A stretch of 64,000 nt of DNA, taken from contig DAVZGP010000001.1 in the NCBI GenBank assembly GCA_052274345.1, positions 1 through 64,000 on the forward strand, in the 5' to 3' direction. The notes beneath the pieces are model-generated. The model did not search any database. It was not told where the DNA came from and worked only from the letters and a program-made list of their open reading frames with translations. Source of the stretch: Clostridium_AD sp937920395. GTDB taxonomy: Bacteria > Bacillota > Clostridia > Clostridiales > Clostridiaceae. Position numbers and translations under genes: made by a program. Of this stretch, positions 44,009 through 53,660 are shown piece after piece (positions within the stretch are counted from its first letter, which is position 1; the number at the start of each line of letters is the position of its first letter).

Positions 44009-45283
44009 TTACTTATCCATGGAAATAACCTTACCATTAAAAATATTTTTGAGCATTTCATTTTTTCTTCCTACGTATGCCGAATTTATTATACCAATTT
44101 TAAATGTCTTTTCCATTACAACATTTACTCTCATCATATCAATTTCATCTATCTTTTGTAATATTTCTTCAGGCGTATTTATTTTATCCATAAACAAAGC
44201 AGATTTTCCATTGCTAAACATTCTACTACTTGTGCTTTCAAGACCTAAAATATAACTACCCTTTAATTGTTCCTTCGCTTTATTTAATTTTTCGTTGGTT
44301 ATCCCTAGTTTCGCAAATTTACTAACTTCTTCTTTTATTACATCAATAGCAACTAGTGCATATTTAGGATTAAGTCCAGCATAAATGCTTACAACTCCTG
44401 TATTTTTAAATGCTGATATATAACAATAAACAGAATAACATACACCCAATTCTTCACGTACCTTTTGGAATAATAATGAAGACGCTCCACCACCAAGTAT
44501 ATTGCTTAACAATATTAGTGTGTAAATATCATCGTCCCCAAGGCCTACCCCTGGAATCCCTAAACTTATATGAAGCTGTTCAATTTCTTTTTTTCTAAAG
44601 TAATGATTATTAAATATTTTAGGGCTGCTATATTTAGTAATCTGTTTATTCTTACAACGCCACTTACCAAAATATTTTTGAACAAGCTTCTCTATATTTT
44701 GCATATCAAATTTACCTGAAATAGATATAACAGAATTTTCTGGTATATAATATGAATCTATATAATCTACTATCATTTGTCTATTAAATGAATTTACAGT
44801 ATCCATTGTACCTAAAATTGGTAGCGAAATAGAATCTGATTCCCAAATAGCTTTTGTGTGCAGATCAGCTAAAACATCTTCTGGTGAATCCTCGCTCATA
44901 TTTATTTCCTCAACAATTACACCTTTTTCCTTTTCTATATCCTCATCACAAAAAGTGCTGTTAAATAACATATCTGAAATAATATCAAGTGATAAATCCA
45001 AGTGAGTGTCTAATGCCTTTATATAAAAGCAAGTAGCTTCTCTGCTCGTAAACGCATTTATCTGACCACCAACATCCTCAATAGCTTCAGCAATTTGTTT
45101 TGCAGTCCTATCCTTCGTTCCTTTAAAAAGCATATGCTCTATGAAATGTGATATACCACTGTTAACTTCATTTTCATTTCTAGACCCATTTTCCACCCAA
45201 AGACCTACACTTACAGAATTCACATATTCAATATCTTCAACTGCAATTCTTAAACCATTGTCTAACTTAATTAACTTATACAT
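44009..45283 (-). CDS. M16-family zinc metallopeptidase (YmxG/MPP-like)
   Basis: A 424-residue M16 peptidase of the processing-peptidase type. The inverted zinc motif HFIEH is followed by the distal Glu in VIVEEINMSEDSP. The second M16 half includes QLHISLGIPGVGLGDDD and LGGGASSLLFQKVREELGVCYSVY. No signal peptide. Its Bacillus counterpart YmxG lies next to pnp, as here. The substrate is unknown. AAGGAG precedes the ATG. Confidence 0.92.
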   Translation of the reverse strand: MYKLIKLDNGLRIAVEDIEYVNSVSVGLWVENGSRNENEVNSGISHFIEHMLFKGTKDRTAKQIAEAIEDVGGQINAFTSREATCFYIKALDTHLDLSLDIISDMLFNSTFCDEDIEKEKGVIVEEINMSEDSPEDVLADLHTKAIWESDSISLPILGTMDTVNSFNRQMIVDYIDSYYIPENSVISISGKFDMQNIEKLVQKYFGKWRCKNKQITKYSSPKIFNNHYFRKKEIEQLHISLGIPGVGLGDDDIYTLILLSNILGGGASSLLFQKVREELGVCYSVYCYISAFKNTGVVSIYAGLNPKYALVAIDVIKEEVSKFAKLGITNEKLNKAKEQLKGSYILGLESTSSRMFSNGKSALFMDKINTPEEILQKIDEIDMMRVNVVMEKTFKIGIINSAYVGRKNEMLKNIFNGKVISMDK

Positions 45284-45378
45284 ATGCGCCTCTCCTTAAT
45301 GAGATTTTATATTTACTATGTGCATATTAGCATTTTTTTATTTAAAAAAAATAAAAAGGCACCTAAGCCCCTCTATTA

Positions 45379-47505
45379 TTATTCATTCAATTTTTTTTCG
45401 TTCTCTTTTTTTTCATTTTCACTATCTTTCATAGCGTCTTTTCTCGAAAGATTTACTCTTCCTTGATTGTCTATTTCCATTACTTTTACTAATATTTCAT
45501 CGCCAACAGATACAATATCTTCTACTTTGTTAACTCTTTCAAAATCAAGTTTAGAAATATGCACTAAACCTTCTTTATTAGGTAAAATTTCAACAAATGC
45601 TCCAAAAGCAGCGATTTTTGTTACTTTTCCTAAATATATTTCTCCAACTTTAACGGATTTAGTTAACTGTTCAACTATTTTGACTGCTTTATTTGCACTC
45701 ACGCTATCGTTAGACATAATTACAATTTTTCCATCATCACTAGTATCTATTTTAACACCAGTTTCTGCTATTATTTTCTTTATAGTTGCTCCACCTTTAC
45801 CTATTACATCCCTAATCTTGTCAGGTGCAACATTTAATACATACATTCTAGGAGCATATTTTGACATTTCAGTTCTTGGAGCTGCTATACATTCATTCAT
45901 TTTTCCAATTATATGAAGTCTAGCTTTTTTTGCGTTTATAATTGCAGTTTTAATGCAATAATTAGATAACCCATGAAGTTTTGTATCAACTTGTATAGCT
46001 GTAATACCATTAACAGTTCCAGCTACTTTAAAATCCATATCTCCAAAGAAATCTTCTATACCTTGAATATCAGTTATAATTTTTTCTTTAGATAAATCAT
46101 CATTTGTAATTAGTCCCATTGCAATTCCTGCTGCAGGTCTCTTAATTGGAACTCCAGCATCTAATAGTGCCAAAATACTTGCACTCACACTTGCTTGAGA
46201 TGTTGAACCATTAGAACTTAATACTTCTGATACCACACGAATTGCATATGGAAAATCTTCTACAGATGGTAAAAGTGGTTCTACTGCTTTTTCTGCTAAG
46301 GCACCATGTCCAATTTCTCTTCTTCCAGGTCCACGCATTGGTTTAGTTTCTCCTACGCTATAAGCTGGAAAATTATAATGATGCATATATCTTTTAGTAT
46401 CCTCATCACTTATTCCATCTAATATCTGTGCTTCCTTTAATGCTCCAAGTGTTGCAACTGACATAACCTGAGTAAGTCCTCTTGTAAAAAGACTTGTACC
46501 ATGAGTTCTTGGTAGTATTCCTACCTCACAACTTATTGGTCTTACTTCATCAAAAGCTCTTCCATCAGGCCTTCTATTTTCATTTAGCATCATATTTCTA
46601 ACTATCTCTTTTTGGATACCATAAAAAATTTCACCTATATCTGATTTTTTGTCAGCATACTTTTCATCAAATTCAGCGCTAATCTTTGCTTTTATTTGAT
46701 CAACCATTACATTTCTCTCATCTTTATCCATTATGTACATTGCTGTCTTCACCATGTCAAATGAGAATTTTCTAACTTCACTTTCAAGAGTTTCATCTAT
46801 TTTCTTAAACTCAGGCATATTTTTTTTCTTGCCAAATTTAGCCACAGCTTCTTCTTGAAATGCTACTATTTTTTTACATGCTTCAAAAGCAAAGTCGATT
46901 GCATCTATCATAATATCTTCTGCAATTTCATCTCCACTGGCCTCTATCATCGTTACATTATCTTTTGTTGCACAAACAGTAAGTTTCATTGAGCTTGCCT
47001 TTCTCTCCTCTACTGTTGGGCTTAATATGAATTTATCATCAACTAGACCAACTGAAACTGTAGCAACAGCATCAGTAAAAGGTATGCTTGATAGACATAA
47101 TGCGAGTGACGCTCCATTCATAGCAAGTATTTCAGGTGAATTATCTTGTTCAACTGATAGTACTGTACAAACAATTTGAACATCATTTTTGTAGCCTTTA
47201 GGAAATAATGGTCTTAGAGGCCTATCTATACCTCTTGCAGTCAAAATTGCTCTTTCTGATGGTCTTGCTTCTCTTTTTATAAAGCCACCTGGAATTTTAC
47301 CAACAGCATAAAGTTTTTCTTCATATTCTACACTTAATGGAAAAAAATCTATACCATCCCTAGGTTTTTCTGAAGCATTTGTATTAACTAAAACTACTGT
47401 TTCACCATAACTCATAAAAATTGCACAGTCTGATAACATTCCAACCTTACCATATTCAACTTTAAGTTTTCTACCTGCTACTGTAGTTTCTATAGTATGA
47501 ATCAT
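45379..47505 (-). CDS. pnp: Polyribonucleotide nucleotidyltransferase (PNPase)
   Basis: A 708-residue phosphorolytic 3'-5' exoribonuclease, trimeric, in RNA turnover. Two RNase PH domains (GGFIKREARPSERAILTARGIDRPLRPLFPKG in the first; RTHGTSLFTRG and GPGRREIGHGALAEKA in the second), then KH (VIGKGGATIKKI) and S1 (GKVTKIAAFGAFVEI). The ATG at 47505 follows GGGGAGG; the earlier in-frame start is not conserved. It follows rpsO and its terminator, with a palindromic leader. Confidence 0.97.
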   Translation of the reverse strand: MIHTIETTVAGRKLKVEYGKVGMLSDCAIFMSYGETVVLVNTNASEKPRDGIDFFPLSVEYEEKLYAVGKIPGGFIKREARPSERAILTARGIDRPLRPLFPKGYKNDVQIVCTVLSVEQDNSPEILAMNGASLALCLSSIPFTDAVATVSVGLVDDKFILSPTVEERKASSMKLTVCATKDNVTMIEASGDEIAEDIMIDAIDFAFEACKKIVAFQEEAVAKFGKKKNMPEFKKIDETLESEVRKFSFDMVKTAMYIMDKDERNVMVDQIKAKISAEFDEKYADKKSDIGEIFYGIQKEIVRNMMLNENRRPDGRAFDEVRPISCEVGILPRTHGTSLFTRGLTQVMSVATLGALKEAQILDGISDEDTKRYMHHYNFPAYSVGETKPMRGPGRREIGHGALAEKAVEPLLPSVEDFPYAIRVVSEVLSSNGSTSQASVSASILALLDAGVPIKRPAAGIAMGLITNDDLSKEKIITDIQGIEDFFGDMDFKVAGTVNGITAIQVDTKLHGLSNYCIKTAIINAKKARLHIIGKMNECIAAPRTEMSKYAPRMYVLNVAPDKIRDVIGKGGATIKKIIAETGVKIDTSDDGKIVIMSNDSVSANKAVKIVEQLTKSVKVGEIYLGKVTKIAAFGAFVEILPNKEGLVHISKLDFERVNKVEDIVSVGDEILVKVMEIDNQGRVNLSRKDAMKDSENEKKENEKKLNE

Positions 47506-47545
47506 ATATTTGCCTCCCCTCAATTTAAATTACTAATGTTTGAAT

Positions 47546-47571
47546 TACTAATGTTCATATGAATATTAGTA
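47546..47571 (-). promoter_or_regulatory. 26-base near-perfect palindrome in the pnp leader
   Basis: Two 13-base halves, TACTAATGTTCAT and ATGAATATTAGTA, are complementary with one G-U pair. A partial direct copy of the left half (TTACTAATGTTT) lies next to it at 47530-47541. In the mRNA this would be a hairpin 40 bases before the pnp start, suited to ribonuclease processing and autoregulation. Confidence 0.6.
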
Positions 47572-47602
47572 GCTAATCGTATATATTTTGCCCTAACCTA
47601 AA

Positions 47603-47634
47603 ATAATAGAGCGGCTAAGCCGCTCCGAATTATT
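47603..47634 (-). terminator. Terminator (or attenuator) between rpsO and pnp
   Basis: GAGCGGC (47609-47615) pairs with GCCGCTC (47619-47625), with AATAAT/ATTATT outside. It overlaps the rpsO stop codon and is followed by TATTATTTTA on the minus strand. Some read-through to pnp is likely. Confidence 0.85.
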
Positions 47635-47893
47635 TTCTTAGTCCGAGTTCTGCTAGAATTGCACGATATCTTTCAATATCTTTGTTCTTTAAGTAACCTA
47701 ACATACCTTTTCTTTGACCAACCATCATTAATAGACCTCTTCTTGAATGGTTATCTTTTTTATGAACTTTTAAATGCTCATTTAACTCTGTAATTCTTTC
47801 AGTTAAAAGTGCAATTTGTACTTCTGGAGAACCGGTATCTCCTTCATGTCTTGCATGTTTTACCATTATTTCTTGTTTTGTAGTCTTTGTCAT
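47630..47893 (-). CDS. rpsO: 30S ribosomal protein S15
   Basis: An 87-residue S15, binding 16S rRNA helices 20-22. HEGDTGSPEVQIALLTERI, HKKDNHSRRGLLMMVGQRKGMLGYL and RYRAILAELGLRK cover the whole protein. The ATG at 47893 is 6 to 7 nt after GGAGGTG. The order ribF-rpsO-pnp is conserved in Firmicutes. The leader of about 75 bases may contain an S15 control site. Confidence 0.98.
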   Translation of the reverse strand: MTKTTKQEIMVKHARHEGDTGSPEVQIALLTERITELNEHLKVHKKDNHSRRGLLMMVGQRKGMLGYLKNKDIERYRAILAELGLRK

Positions 47894-47974
47894 TTTACAA
47901 CACCTCCGAATAAAATCCCCATATTCCAAGTACACCGTTGGTGAATCGGCTAACTTAGCATAAGGTTCAAATCA

Positions 47975-48003
47975 ATTATAACAAACTAAGATTAAATTGT
48001 AAA
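47975..48003 (-). promoter_or_regulatory. Sigma-A promoter of rpsO
   Basis: TTTACA (48003-47998), 17-base spacer, TATAAT (47980-47975), 25 bases downstream of the ribF stop codon. Confidence 0.82.
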
Positions 48004-48027
48004 TTGATTTTTACATCTTTACACTTA

Positions 48028-48948
48028 TTATTCTATTTTTTGATTATAAGCATACTCACTATCTTTTTCAAGTTGCTGTTTTAATTCATCTATAGTATTA
48101 AATTTAACTTCATCTCTTATTCTGTTTATAAAGTTTATTTTAACTACCTCACCATAAATTTGCTTGTTAAAATCCAAAATATGCGTTTCTACTGATAATT
48201 TATTACCTTCTACTGTAGGATTATACCCTATGTTAGTTATAGCTTTATAAAGGTAATTATCATACTCAATTATAGTATAGTACACTCCTCCCTTTGGAAG
48301 AATATATTCCTTATTATAATTTAAATTTACAGTTGGAAAACCAATAGTTCTACCTAGTTGTTTACCTGTAATCACTTTTCCAATAATAGTGTGTGGACGT
48401 CCTAAAAGTTCATTTGCTTTAACAATATTACCCTCAGCAATTAGATGACGAATTCTTGAGCTGCTTACAATTTCATCATTGACACTAATTGCATCACAAA
48501 CATATAGTTTATATCCAAGTATTGTACTATATGTCTTAAGCATTTCTACATCCCCTAAATTTTTATAACCAAACCTATAATTAAAACCAACAATTATTCC
48601 CTTGGCATTATAACATTTAACCATATTTCTTATAAATTCTTCAGGGGTTATCTTCATAAAATCTTTATCAAAATTAGCTAAATTAACTATATCTATACCT
48701 GTGTTTTCCAGTAATTTTATCTTAGTATCGTTATCCATTATAAGCTTTGGACAAATTTCTTTATTAATGACCGACAATGGATGATTTTTAAAAGTGCATA
48801 TCATACTTTTAGCATTATTCGCTTTTGACAATTCTACTGTTTTATTTATAAGGTGCATATGACCTAAATGTAGTCCATCAAAACTTCCAAGTGCAATAAA
48901 CGTTTGATATTTTAACTTAGTCTTAAAATTATCTTCTATAATTAACAT
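48028..48948 (-). CDS. ribF: Bifunctional riboflavin kinase/FAD synthetase
   Basis: A 306-residue enzyme making FMN and FAD. The N-terminal FMN adenylyltransferase domain has IALGSFDGLHLGHMHLI and VVGFNYRFG-like IIVGFNYRFGYKNLG, then SSSRIRHLI. The C-terminal riboflavin kinase domain shows TGKQLGRTIGFPTVNL and ITNIGYNPTVEGNKLSVETHIL. It is 12 bases downstream of truB and cotranscribed with it. Confidence 0.95.
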   Translation of the reverse strand: MLIIEDNFKTKLKYQTFIALGSFDGLHLGHMHLINKTVELSKANNAKSMICTFKNHPLSVINKEICPKLIMDNDTKIKLLENTGIDIVNLANFDKDFMKITPEEFIRNMVKCYNAKGIIVGFNYRFGYKNLGDVEMLKTYSTILGYKLYVCDAISVNDEIVSSSRIRHLIAEGNIVKANELLGRPHTIIGKVITGKQLGRTIGFPTVNLNYNKEYILPKGGVYYTIIEYDNYLYKAITNIGYNPTVEGNKLSVETHILDFNKQIYGEVVKINFINRIRDEVKFNTIDELKQQLEKDSEYAYNQKIE

Positions 48949-48960
48949 TTTAATATACTC

Positions 48961-49830
48961 CTATATAAATGATTTTATTAACCTAACACCATCATCACTT
49001 TTATCAGCAATTCCAATAAAATCATTATTATTATTATATATGCTATACATAATGCCTGATTCAAATTCACAAGTTAGTGCCTTATCTTTTACAATGACAC
49101 CATTTAATAAAAACTTAACAAATCTATCATCAATGGTAATTTTAGCATTTGCACTAAAAATAGTTTCTATGGGCATAATATATTGATTTATATTCTCTTC
49201 ATTTAACTCATTAACATTTATAGCATTCTCAATATGAAATTGACCTGTAGCTGTTCTTTGTAGATTCCACATCATTCCACCACATTGTAATTTTTCACCA
49301 ATATCATAACATAAACTTCTAATGTACGTACCTTTAGAGCACTTTACTCTAAAGTTTATATATGGTAATTTAATATCAGTAATATTTATGTCATAAATTG
49401 TTATAGGTCTTGGCTGCCTCTCTATTTCTATTCCAGCCCTCGCTAACTCATAAAGTTTTTTTCCATTAACCTTCAGAGCGGAGTACATAGGTGGAACTTG
49501 CTTTATTTCTCCAATAAACGAATTAATAGCTGCAGTAATTTCATCTATACTTGAATTAACTTCACTTTCTTTTAGAATTTTTCCTTCTCTATCATAAGTA
49601 TCTGTAATAACGCCCAATTTTAATTCAGTTTCATAAATTTTAAAGTCTCCCATTATATAGTCTATAGCCTTTGTTGCTTTTCCTATACAAACGGGTAAGA
49701 CCCCGCTAGCTTCAGGGTCTAGAGTGCCAGCGTGGCCTACTTTTTTTACATTACTGATTTTTCTTATTAAACGCACTACATCAAAAGAAGTAATTCCTGT
49801 AGGTTTAAATACATTTAATATACCATTCAT
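48961..49830 (-). CDS. truB: tRNA pseudouridine-55 synthase
   Basis: A 289-residue enzyme that isomerises U55 in the T-loop of tRNA. The catalytic motif KVGHAGTLDPEASGVLPVCIGKATK includes the nucleophilic Asp; QVPPMYSALKVNGKKLYELAR and CSKGTYIRSLCYDIG are family motifs. The C-terminal part (about 215-289) is divergent and asparagine-rich but of usual length. The start overlaps the nrnA stop by 4 bases. Confidence 0.95.
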   Translation of the reverse strand: MNGILNVFKPTGITSFDVVRLIRKISNVKKVGHAGTLDPEASGVLPVCIGKATKAIDYIMGDFKIYETELKLGVITDTYDREGKILKESEVNSSIDEITAAINSFIGEIKQVPPMYSALKVNGKKLYELARAGIEIERQPRPITIYDINITDIKLPYINFRVKCSKGTYIRSLCYDIGEKLQCGGMMWNLQRTATGQFHIENAINVNELNEENINQYIMPIETIFSANAKITIDDRFVKFLLNGVIVKDKALTCEFESGIMYSIYNNNNDFIGIADKSDDGVRLIKSFI

Positions 49831-50801
49831 TTTATCAACTCTTTTTCTAAAATTTCCATCAATTTACCTTTAGTATCATCAAAACTTGCCTCGTAATAAA
49901 AACCTGAAGCTCTAATATGACCGCCCCCACTAAACCATTCTGCAATTTTGCTAACATCCACAACTGATTTAGATCTTAAACTTACTTTAACACCATTTTC
50001 AACATCTTTAATAAGGATTGCAACCTCAACTATATCTATTGAAGTAGCAAAATCAATAATATCTGATGTGTCTATGTATACCAGCTCATATTTTTTTATC
50101 ATGTCTTTTGTTATATGCATTACACAAACTTTGCCATCAAGTTCAACTGTAAGCTTACTAATAACTTCTCCACAAAGCTTTATTTTATTTGTTTTGTTAT
50201 TTTCATAAATTTTCCTGTGAATATCGCTAAAATTTATGCCGGTATTGATAAGTTCACTTGCAATATCATGAGTTACTGCTGTGGTATTTGAATGTCTAAA
50301 ACAACCTGTATCTGTAAGCACAGCGGTATACAAACATGAACTTATTTCTTTGTCTAATTTTACATCAAGTAGTCTAAGCATTTGATATACAATTTCTCCA
50401 ACTGCAGAAGATTTTGTGTTGATAAAATTTAAATCTCCATATAAGTCATTAGATATATGATGGTCTATATTAATTAATGCAAATCTATTTTTCACCAATA
50501 GATTTGCATTAATTCTTTTAAAATCACCACAATCTAATACTATTACACACTCTGTATCCTTTAATGGTAAGCTTATCTCTCCATTAATTTCAACAGAACA
50601 TGGCAAGAATTCAAAAGTTTGTGGAATCTTTTCTTTTGATATTATATATACTTTCTTACTTAATTTTCTCAGACCAATAAGTAATGCCAAAGCACTACCT
50701 ATTGAATCTCCATCAGGTGAAGTATGAAAAGTTATAGCAATTTTATTAAATGTTTTTATTTTGCTAATGACATCGTTAATTTCATTAGTCTTCATTTCCA
50801 T
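49827..50801 (-). CDS. nrnA: DHH phosphoesterase, NrnA-like oligoribonuclease/pAp phosphatase
   Basis: A 324-residue DHH/DHHA1 protein that degrades nano-RNA and probably 3'-phosphoadenosine 5'-phosphate. Metal motifs: HTSPDGDSIGSALAL, VLDCGD, NIDHHISN; the DHHA1 domain ends in GGGHIRASGF. Length is normal. Its 5' end overlaps the rbfA stop by 17 bases and its 3' end overlaps truB, so the three are translationally coupled. Confidence 0.93.
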   Translation of the reverse strand: MEMKTNEINDVISKIKTFNKIAITFHTSPDGDSIGSALALLIGLRKLSKKVYIISKEKIPQTFEFLPCSVEINGEISLPLKDTECVIVLDCGDFKRINANLLVKNRFALINIDHHISNDLYGDLNFINTKSSAVGEIVYQMLRLLDVKLDKEISSCLYTAVLTDTGCFRHSNTTAVTHDIASELINTGINFSDIHRKIYENNKTNKIKLCGEVISKLTVELDGKVCVMHITKDMIKKYELVYIDTSDIIDFATSIDIVEVAILIKDVENGVKVSLRSKSVVDVSKIAEWFSGGGHIRASGFYYEASFDDTKGKLMEILEKELIK

Positions 50802-51210
50802 CTTCAGTTTTTACATCTTCATTCCCTGTTTCATTTTCAATCTGTTTTCCATGTTCATTCTTATCTTTTGCTTTTATTTGATGGAAAATATTCTCTAAAT
50901 GTATTGCGCGTTCTATGGTTTCATCTAACTCTATAATAACCTGAGGAACATGTCTTAACTTAACATGCATTCCTATTTCTTTTCTTATAAGACCCGTTGA
51001 ACTTTTAAGTGCTTGAATTGTTTCTTTCTTTTCAATTTCACTTCCAAATATACTAACGTAGATTTTTGTATAACTTAAGTCTTTTGTTGTATCTACTTTT
51101 GTTACACTAACCATAGCACTTAATCTTGGATCTTTTATTTTGTTTTGAATTGTATTGCTTACATCTTTTTTAATTTCTTCATTTATTCTACCATTTCTAT
51201 AACTAACCAT
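50785..51210 (-). CDS. rbfA: Ribosome-binding factor A
   Basis: A 141-residue KH-fold protein needed for late 30S maturation and 16S rRNA 5' end processing. RNGRINEEIKKDVSNTI, DPRLSAMVSVTKVDTTKDL and AGLIRKEIG-like TGLIRKEIGMHVKLRHVPQVI are clear. It carries an acidic, polar C-terminal tail (about 113-141; KDKNEHGKQIEN onward) longer than the core fold. ATG 51210 follows AGGAG by 11 nt. It follows infB. Confidence 0.94.
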   Translation of the reverse strand: MVSYRNGRINEEIKKDVSNTIQNKIKDPRLSAMVSVTKVDTTKDLSYTKIYVSIFGSEIEKKETIQALKSSTGLIRKEIGMHVKLRHVPQVIIELDETIERAIHLENIFHQIKAKDKNEHGKQIENETGNEDVKTEDGNED

Positions 51211-51230
51211 ACAACCCACTACTCCTTATC

Positions 51231-53303
51231 TTATACTAGTTTTGGTTTTATTTCTTCCATTATGAATGCTTCAATGATGTCTCCCTCTTTGAGGTCATTG
51301 AATTTTTCTATACTTAATCCACATTCAAATCCTGCAGCAACCTCTTTTGCATCATCTTTAAATCTCTTTAAAGAGGCTAAAGTTGATTCAGTTATAACTA
51401 TTCCATTTCTAAGAACTCTCACGCTACTATTTCTAGTAATTTTACCAGTCAATACGTAAGACCCTGCTATTGTTCCTACATTTGAAACTTTATATATTTG
51501 TCTTATTTCAACTCTACCCAAAACAACTTCTTTATATACAGGATCGAGCATTCCAAGCATTGCTAATTTTATATCATCAAGTGCATCATAAATTATTCTG
51601 TATGTTTTGATTTCTACTTTTTCTTTTTCTCCAACTATTGCAGCATTATTATCTGGTCTTACATTAAACCCTATAATTATTGCATTTGATGCCGCAGCGA
51701 GTACAACATCAGTTTCTGTTATAGCTCCAACTCCAGAATGTATAACTCTTACTTTAACATTATCAGTAGATAATTTTTCAAGCGATTGTGTTACAGCCTC
51801 TACAGACCCTTGAACGTCAGCTTTAACAATTACACCAAGTTCTTTAACAGATCCTTCTTGTATTTGACTATATAAGTTTTCCATTGAAACTCTATTACTA
51901 GCTTGAAAATGTTCTTCTCTTAAATTTGTTTTTCTAGTTTCAGCCATATTTCTTGCAGTTTTTTCATCTTTAATTACATTAAATCTATCACCAGCTGATG
52001 GTACATCCGATAATCCAAGTATTTCTACCGGTATAGATGGGCCTGCTGTCTTTATTTTTTTACCCTTATCATCAAACATTGCTCTTATTCTTCCGTAAGT
52101 TGATCCAACTATTATAGAATCACCAGTGTGAAGTGTACCATTTTGTACAAGTAAAGTTGCAAGTGGTCCACGACCTTTATCAAGTTTTCCTTCTATTACG
52201 GTTCCTTTTGCACTTCTTTTAGGATTAGCTTTAAGCTCTAGCATTTCTGCAGTAATTAATACCATTTCAAGTAAAGTATCAATACCTTCCTTAGTATGAG
52301 CTGATACTGGAACACAAATTGTATCTCCACCCCAATCCTCTGCTACAAGACCATGTTCTGTTAGTTCTTGCTTAACTTTATCTACATTAGCTCCGGGTCT
52401 ATCTATCTTGTTTATTGCAACTATTATTGGAACACTAGCAGCCTTACAATGATTTATAGCTTCAACCGTTTGTGGCATAATACCATCATCAGCCGCAACT
52501 ACTAGAATAACTATATCTGTTATTTGAGCACCACGAGCTCTCATTGCTGTAAAAGCTTCATGACCTGGTGTATCTAAAAATGTTATTTTTTCACCATTAA
52601 TATTAACAGTGTATGCACCTATATGTTGCGTTATTCCACCAGCTTCTGTTTCTGTAACCTTAGATTTTCTAATACAATCAAGTAATGAAGTCTTACCGTG
52701 ATCAACATGACCCATAACAGTAACAACTGCTGGTTTTTTATCTGTATCTATTTCATCATTTTCTTCAATATCTTCTTCTTCAGCAATTTTTCCTTCTTCA
52801 GGATCTTTGAGTACTGCAAGTGCACCATATTTTTCTATCACTTTTTCAGCTGTGGCAAAATCTATTTCTTGATTCATTCCAGCCATAACGCCTATAAAAA
52901 TAAGTTGTTTTATTACTTCAACATAAGGTCTTTTTAATGTATCAGCTAAATCCTTAACTGTGATAGTACTATCGATTACTACAACTTCGTCATCGATTGG
53001 TTCAACAGCATTGTTACCACTTCCTAATTCATCTCTACCTTTTCTACCTCTTTTTCTAATGACAACTTTATTAGCATCTTCATTAGCTAAGTTTTCATAG
53101 TGTTCTACTGTTTCATTTTTACTATCCTTAAGTCCTGAATTTTCGTCACTATAAAGTTCCTTTATTAATTCAGCATCCTCTTCCTCAATCACACTCATAT
53201 GATTTTTGGCCTTTATACTAAACTCTTCAAATAGTACATTAATTAATTCTTTACTTGACACTTCTAACTCTTTAGCTAATTCATATATTCTGACTTTTGC
53301 CAA
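51231..53303 (-). CDS. infB: Translation initiation factor IF-2
   Basis: A 690-residue GTPase that brings initiator tRNA to the 30S subunit. Two N-terminal IF2_N modules (YELAKELEVSSKELINVL and VKDLADTLKRPYVEVIKQL), the G domain with GHVDHGKTSLL, DTPGHEAF and NKID, and domains II to IV. The start is TTG 53303, 6 nt after GGGGGTG, giving AKVRIYELAKEL; a GTG three codons before is too close to the binding site. The N-terminal region is short, as in clostridia. Confidence 0.96.
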   Translation of the reverse strand: MAKVRIYELAKELEVSSKELINVLFEEFSIKAKNHMSVIEEEDAELIKELYSDENSGLKDSKNETVEHYENLANEDANKVVIRKRGRKGRDELGSGNNAVEPIDDEVVVIDSTITVKDLADTLKRPYVEVIKQLIFIGVMAGMNQEIDFATAEKVIEKYGALAVLKDPEEGKIAEEEDIEENDEIDTDKKPAVVTVMGHVDHGKTSLLDCIRKSKVTETEAGGITQHIGAYTVNINGEKITFLDTPGHEAFTAMRARGAQITDIVILVVAADDGIMPQTVEAINHCKAASVPIIVAINKIDRPGANVDKVKQELTEHGLVAEDWGGDTICVPVSAHTKEGIDTLLEMVLITAEMLELKANPKRSAKGTVIEGKLDKGRGPLATLLVQNGTLHTGDSIIVGSTYGRIRAMFDDKGKKIKTAGPSIPVEILGLSDVPSAGDRFNVIKDEKTARNMAETRKTNLREEHFQASNRVSMENLYSQIQEGSVKELGVIVKADVQGSVEAVTQSLEKLSTDNVKVRVIHSGVGAITETDVVLAAASNAIIIGFNVRPDNNAAIVGEKEKVEIKTYRIIYDALDDIKLAMLGMLDPVYKEVVLGRVEIRQIYKVSNVGTIAGSYVLTGKITRNSSVRVLRNGIVITESTLASLKRFKDDAKEVAAGFECGLSIEKFNDLKEGDIIEAFIMEEIKPKLV

Positions 53304-53321
53304 ATCATTCACCCCCGAAAT

Positions 53322-53660
53322 TTATTCGTTATTTTCGTCATTCTCATTGTTTTCATTGTTTTCATTCCATAAACTTAACAGCTTATTCGTCATTTTTTTA
53401 TCGTTTACGCATAAAACATTAATTTCTGGTCTACCTAAACATTTACCTAAAGTTTCATTAGAAACACCTTCAATAAGTGGTATAACATTTTTAACAGATA
53501 ATCTTTTAAACTTATCTTTAGTATTTACAGAGCTTTCCTCAGATAAAATTATAAGGGTTCCTCTCCCATGTGAAAGTGCATCTTCGCACTGATTATAACC
53601 TTCGATAAGTTTACCTGCCTTTTTAGTTAAACCCAAAAATTGAAAAAATTTATTATTCAT
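53322..53660 (-). CDS. L7Ae-family ribosomal protein YlxQ
   Basis: A 112-residue L7Ae/L30e-fold RNA-binding protein, probably recognising K-turns. FLGLTKKAGKLIEGYNQCEDAL and TLIILSEESSVNTK match YlxQ. The tail is low complexity: after LSLWN it repeats ENN-type units to the end, encoded by a short AATGAAAAC-type DNA repeat (53326-53367). The ATG at 53660 overlaps the ylxR stop; an ATG four codons earlier abuts the binding site. Place in the nusA-infB operon is standard. Confidence 0.9.
   Translation of the reverse strand: MNNKFFQFLGLTKKAGKLIEGYNQCEDALSHGRGTLIILSEESSVNTKDKFKRLSVKNVIPLIEGVSNETLGKCLGRPEINVLCVNDKKMTNKLLSLWNENNENNENDENNE

Noticed and set aside
45340..45378. Terminator after pnp
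   Set aside because: The AGG/CCT stem near 45357-45372 is short and bulged; the T-run is good but the hairpin is too weak to list with confidence.
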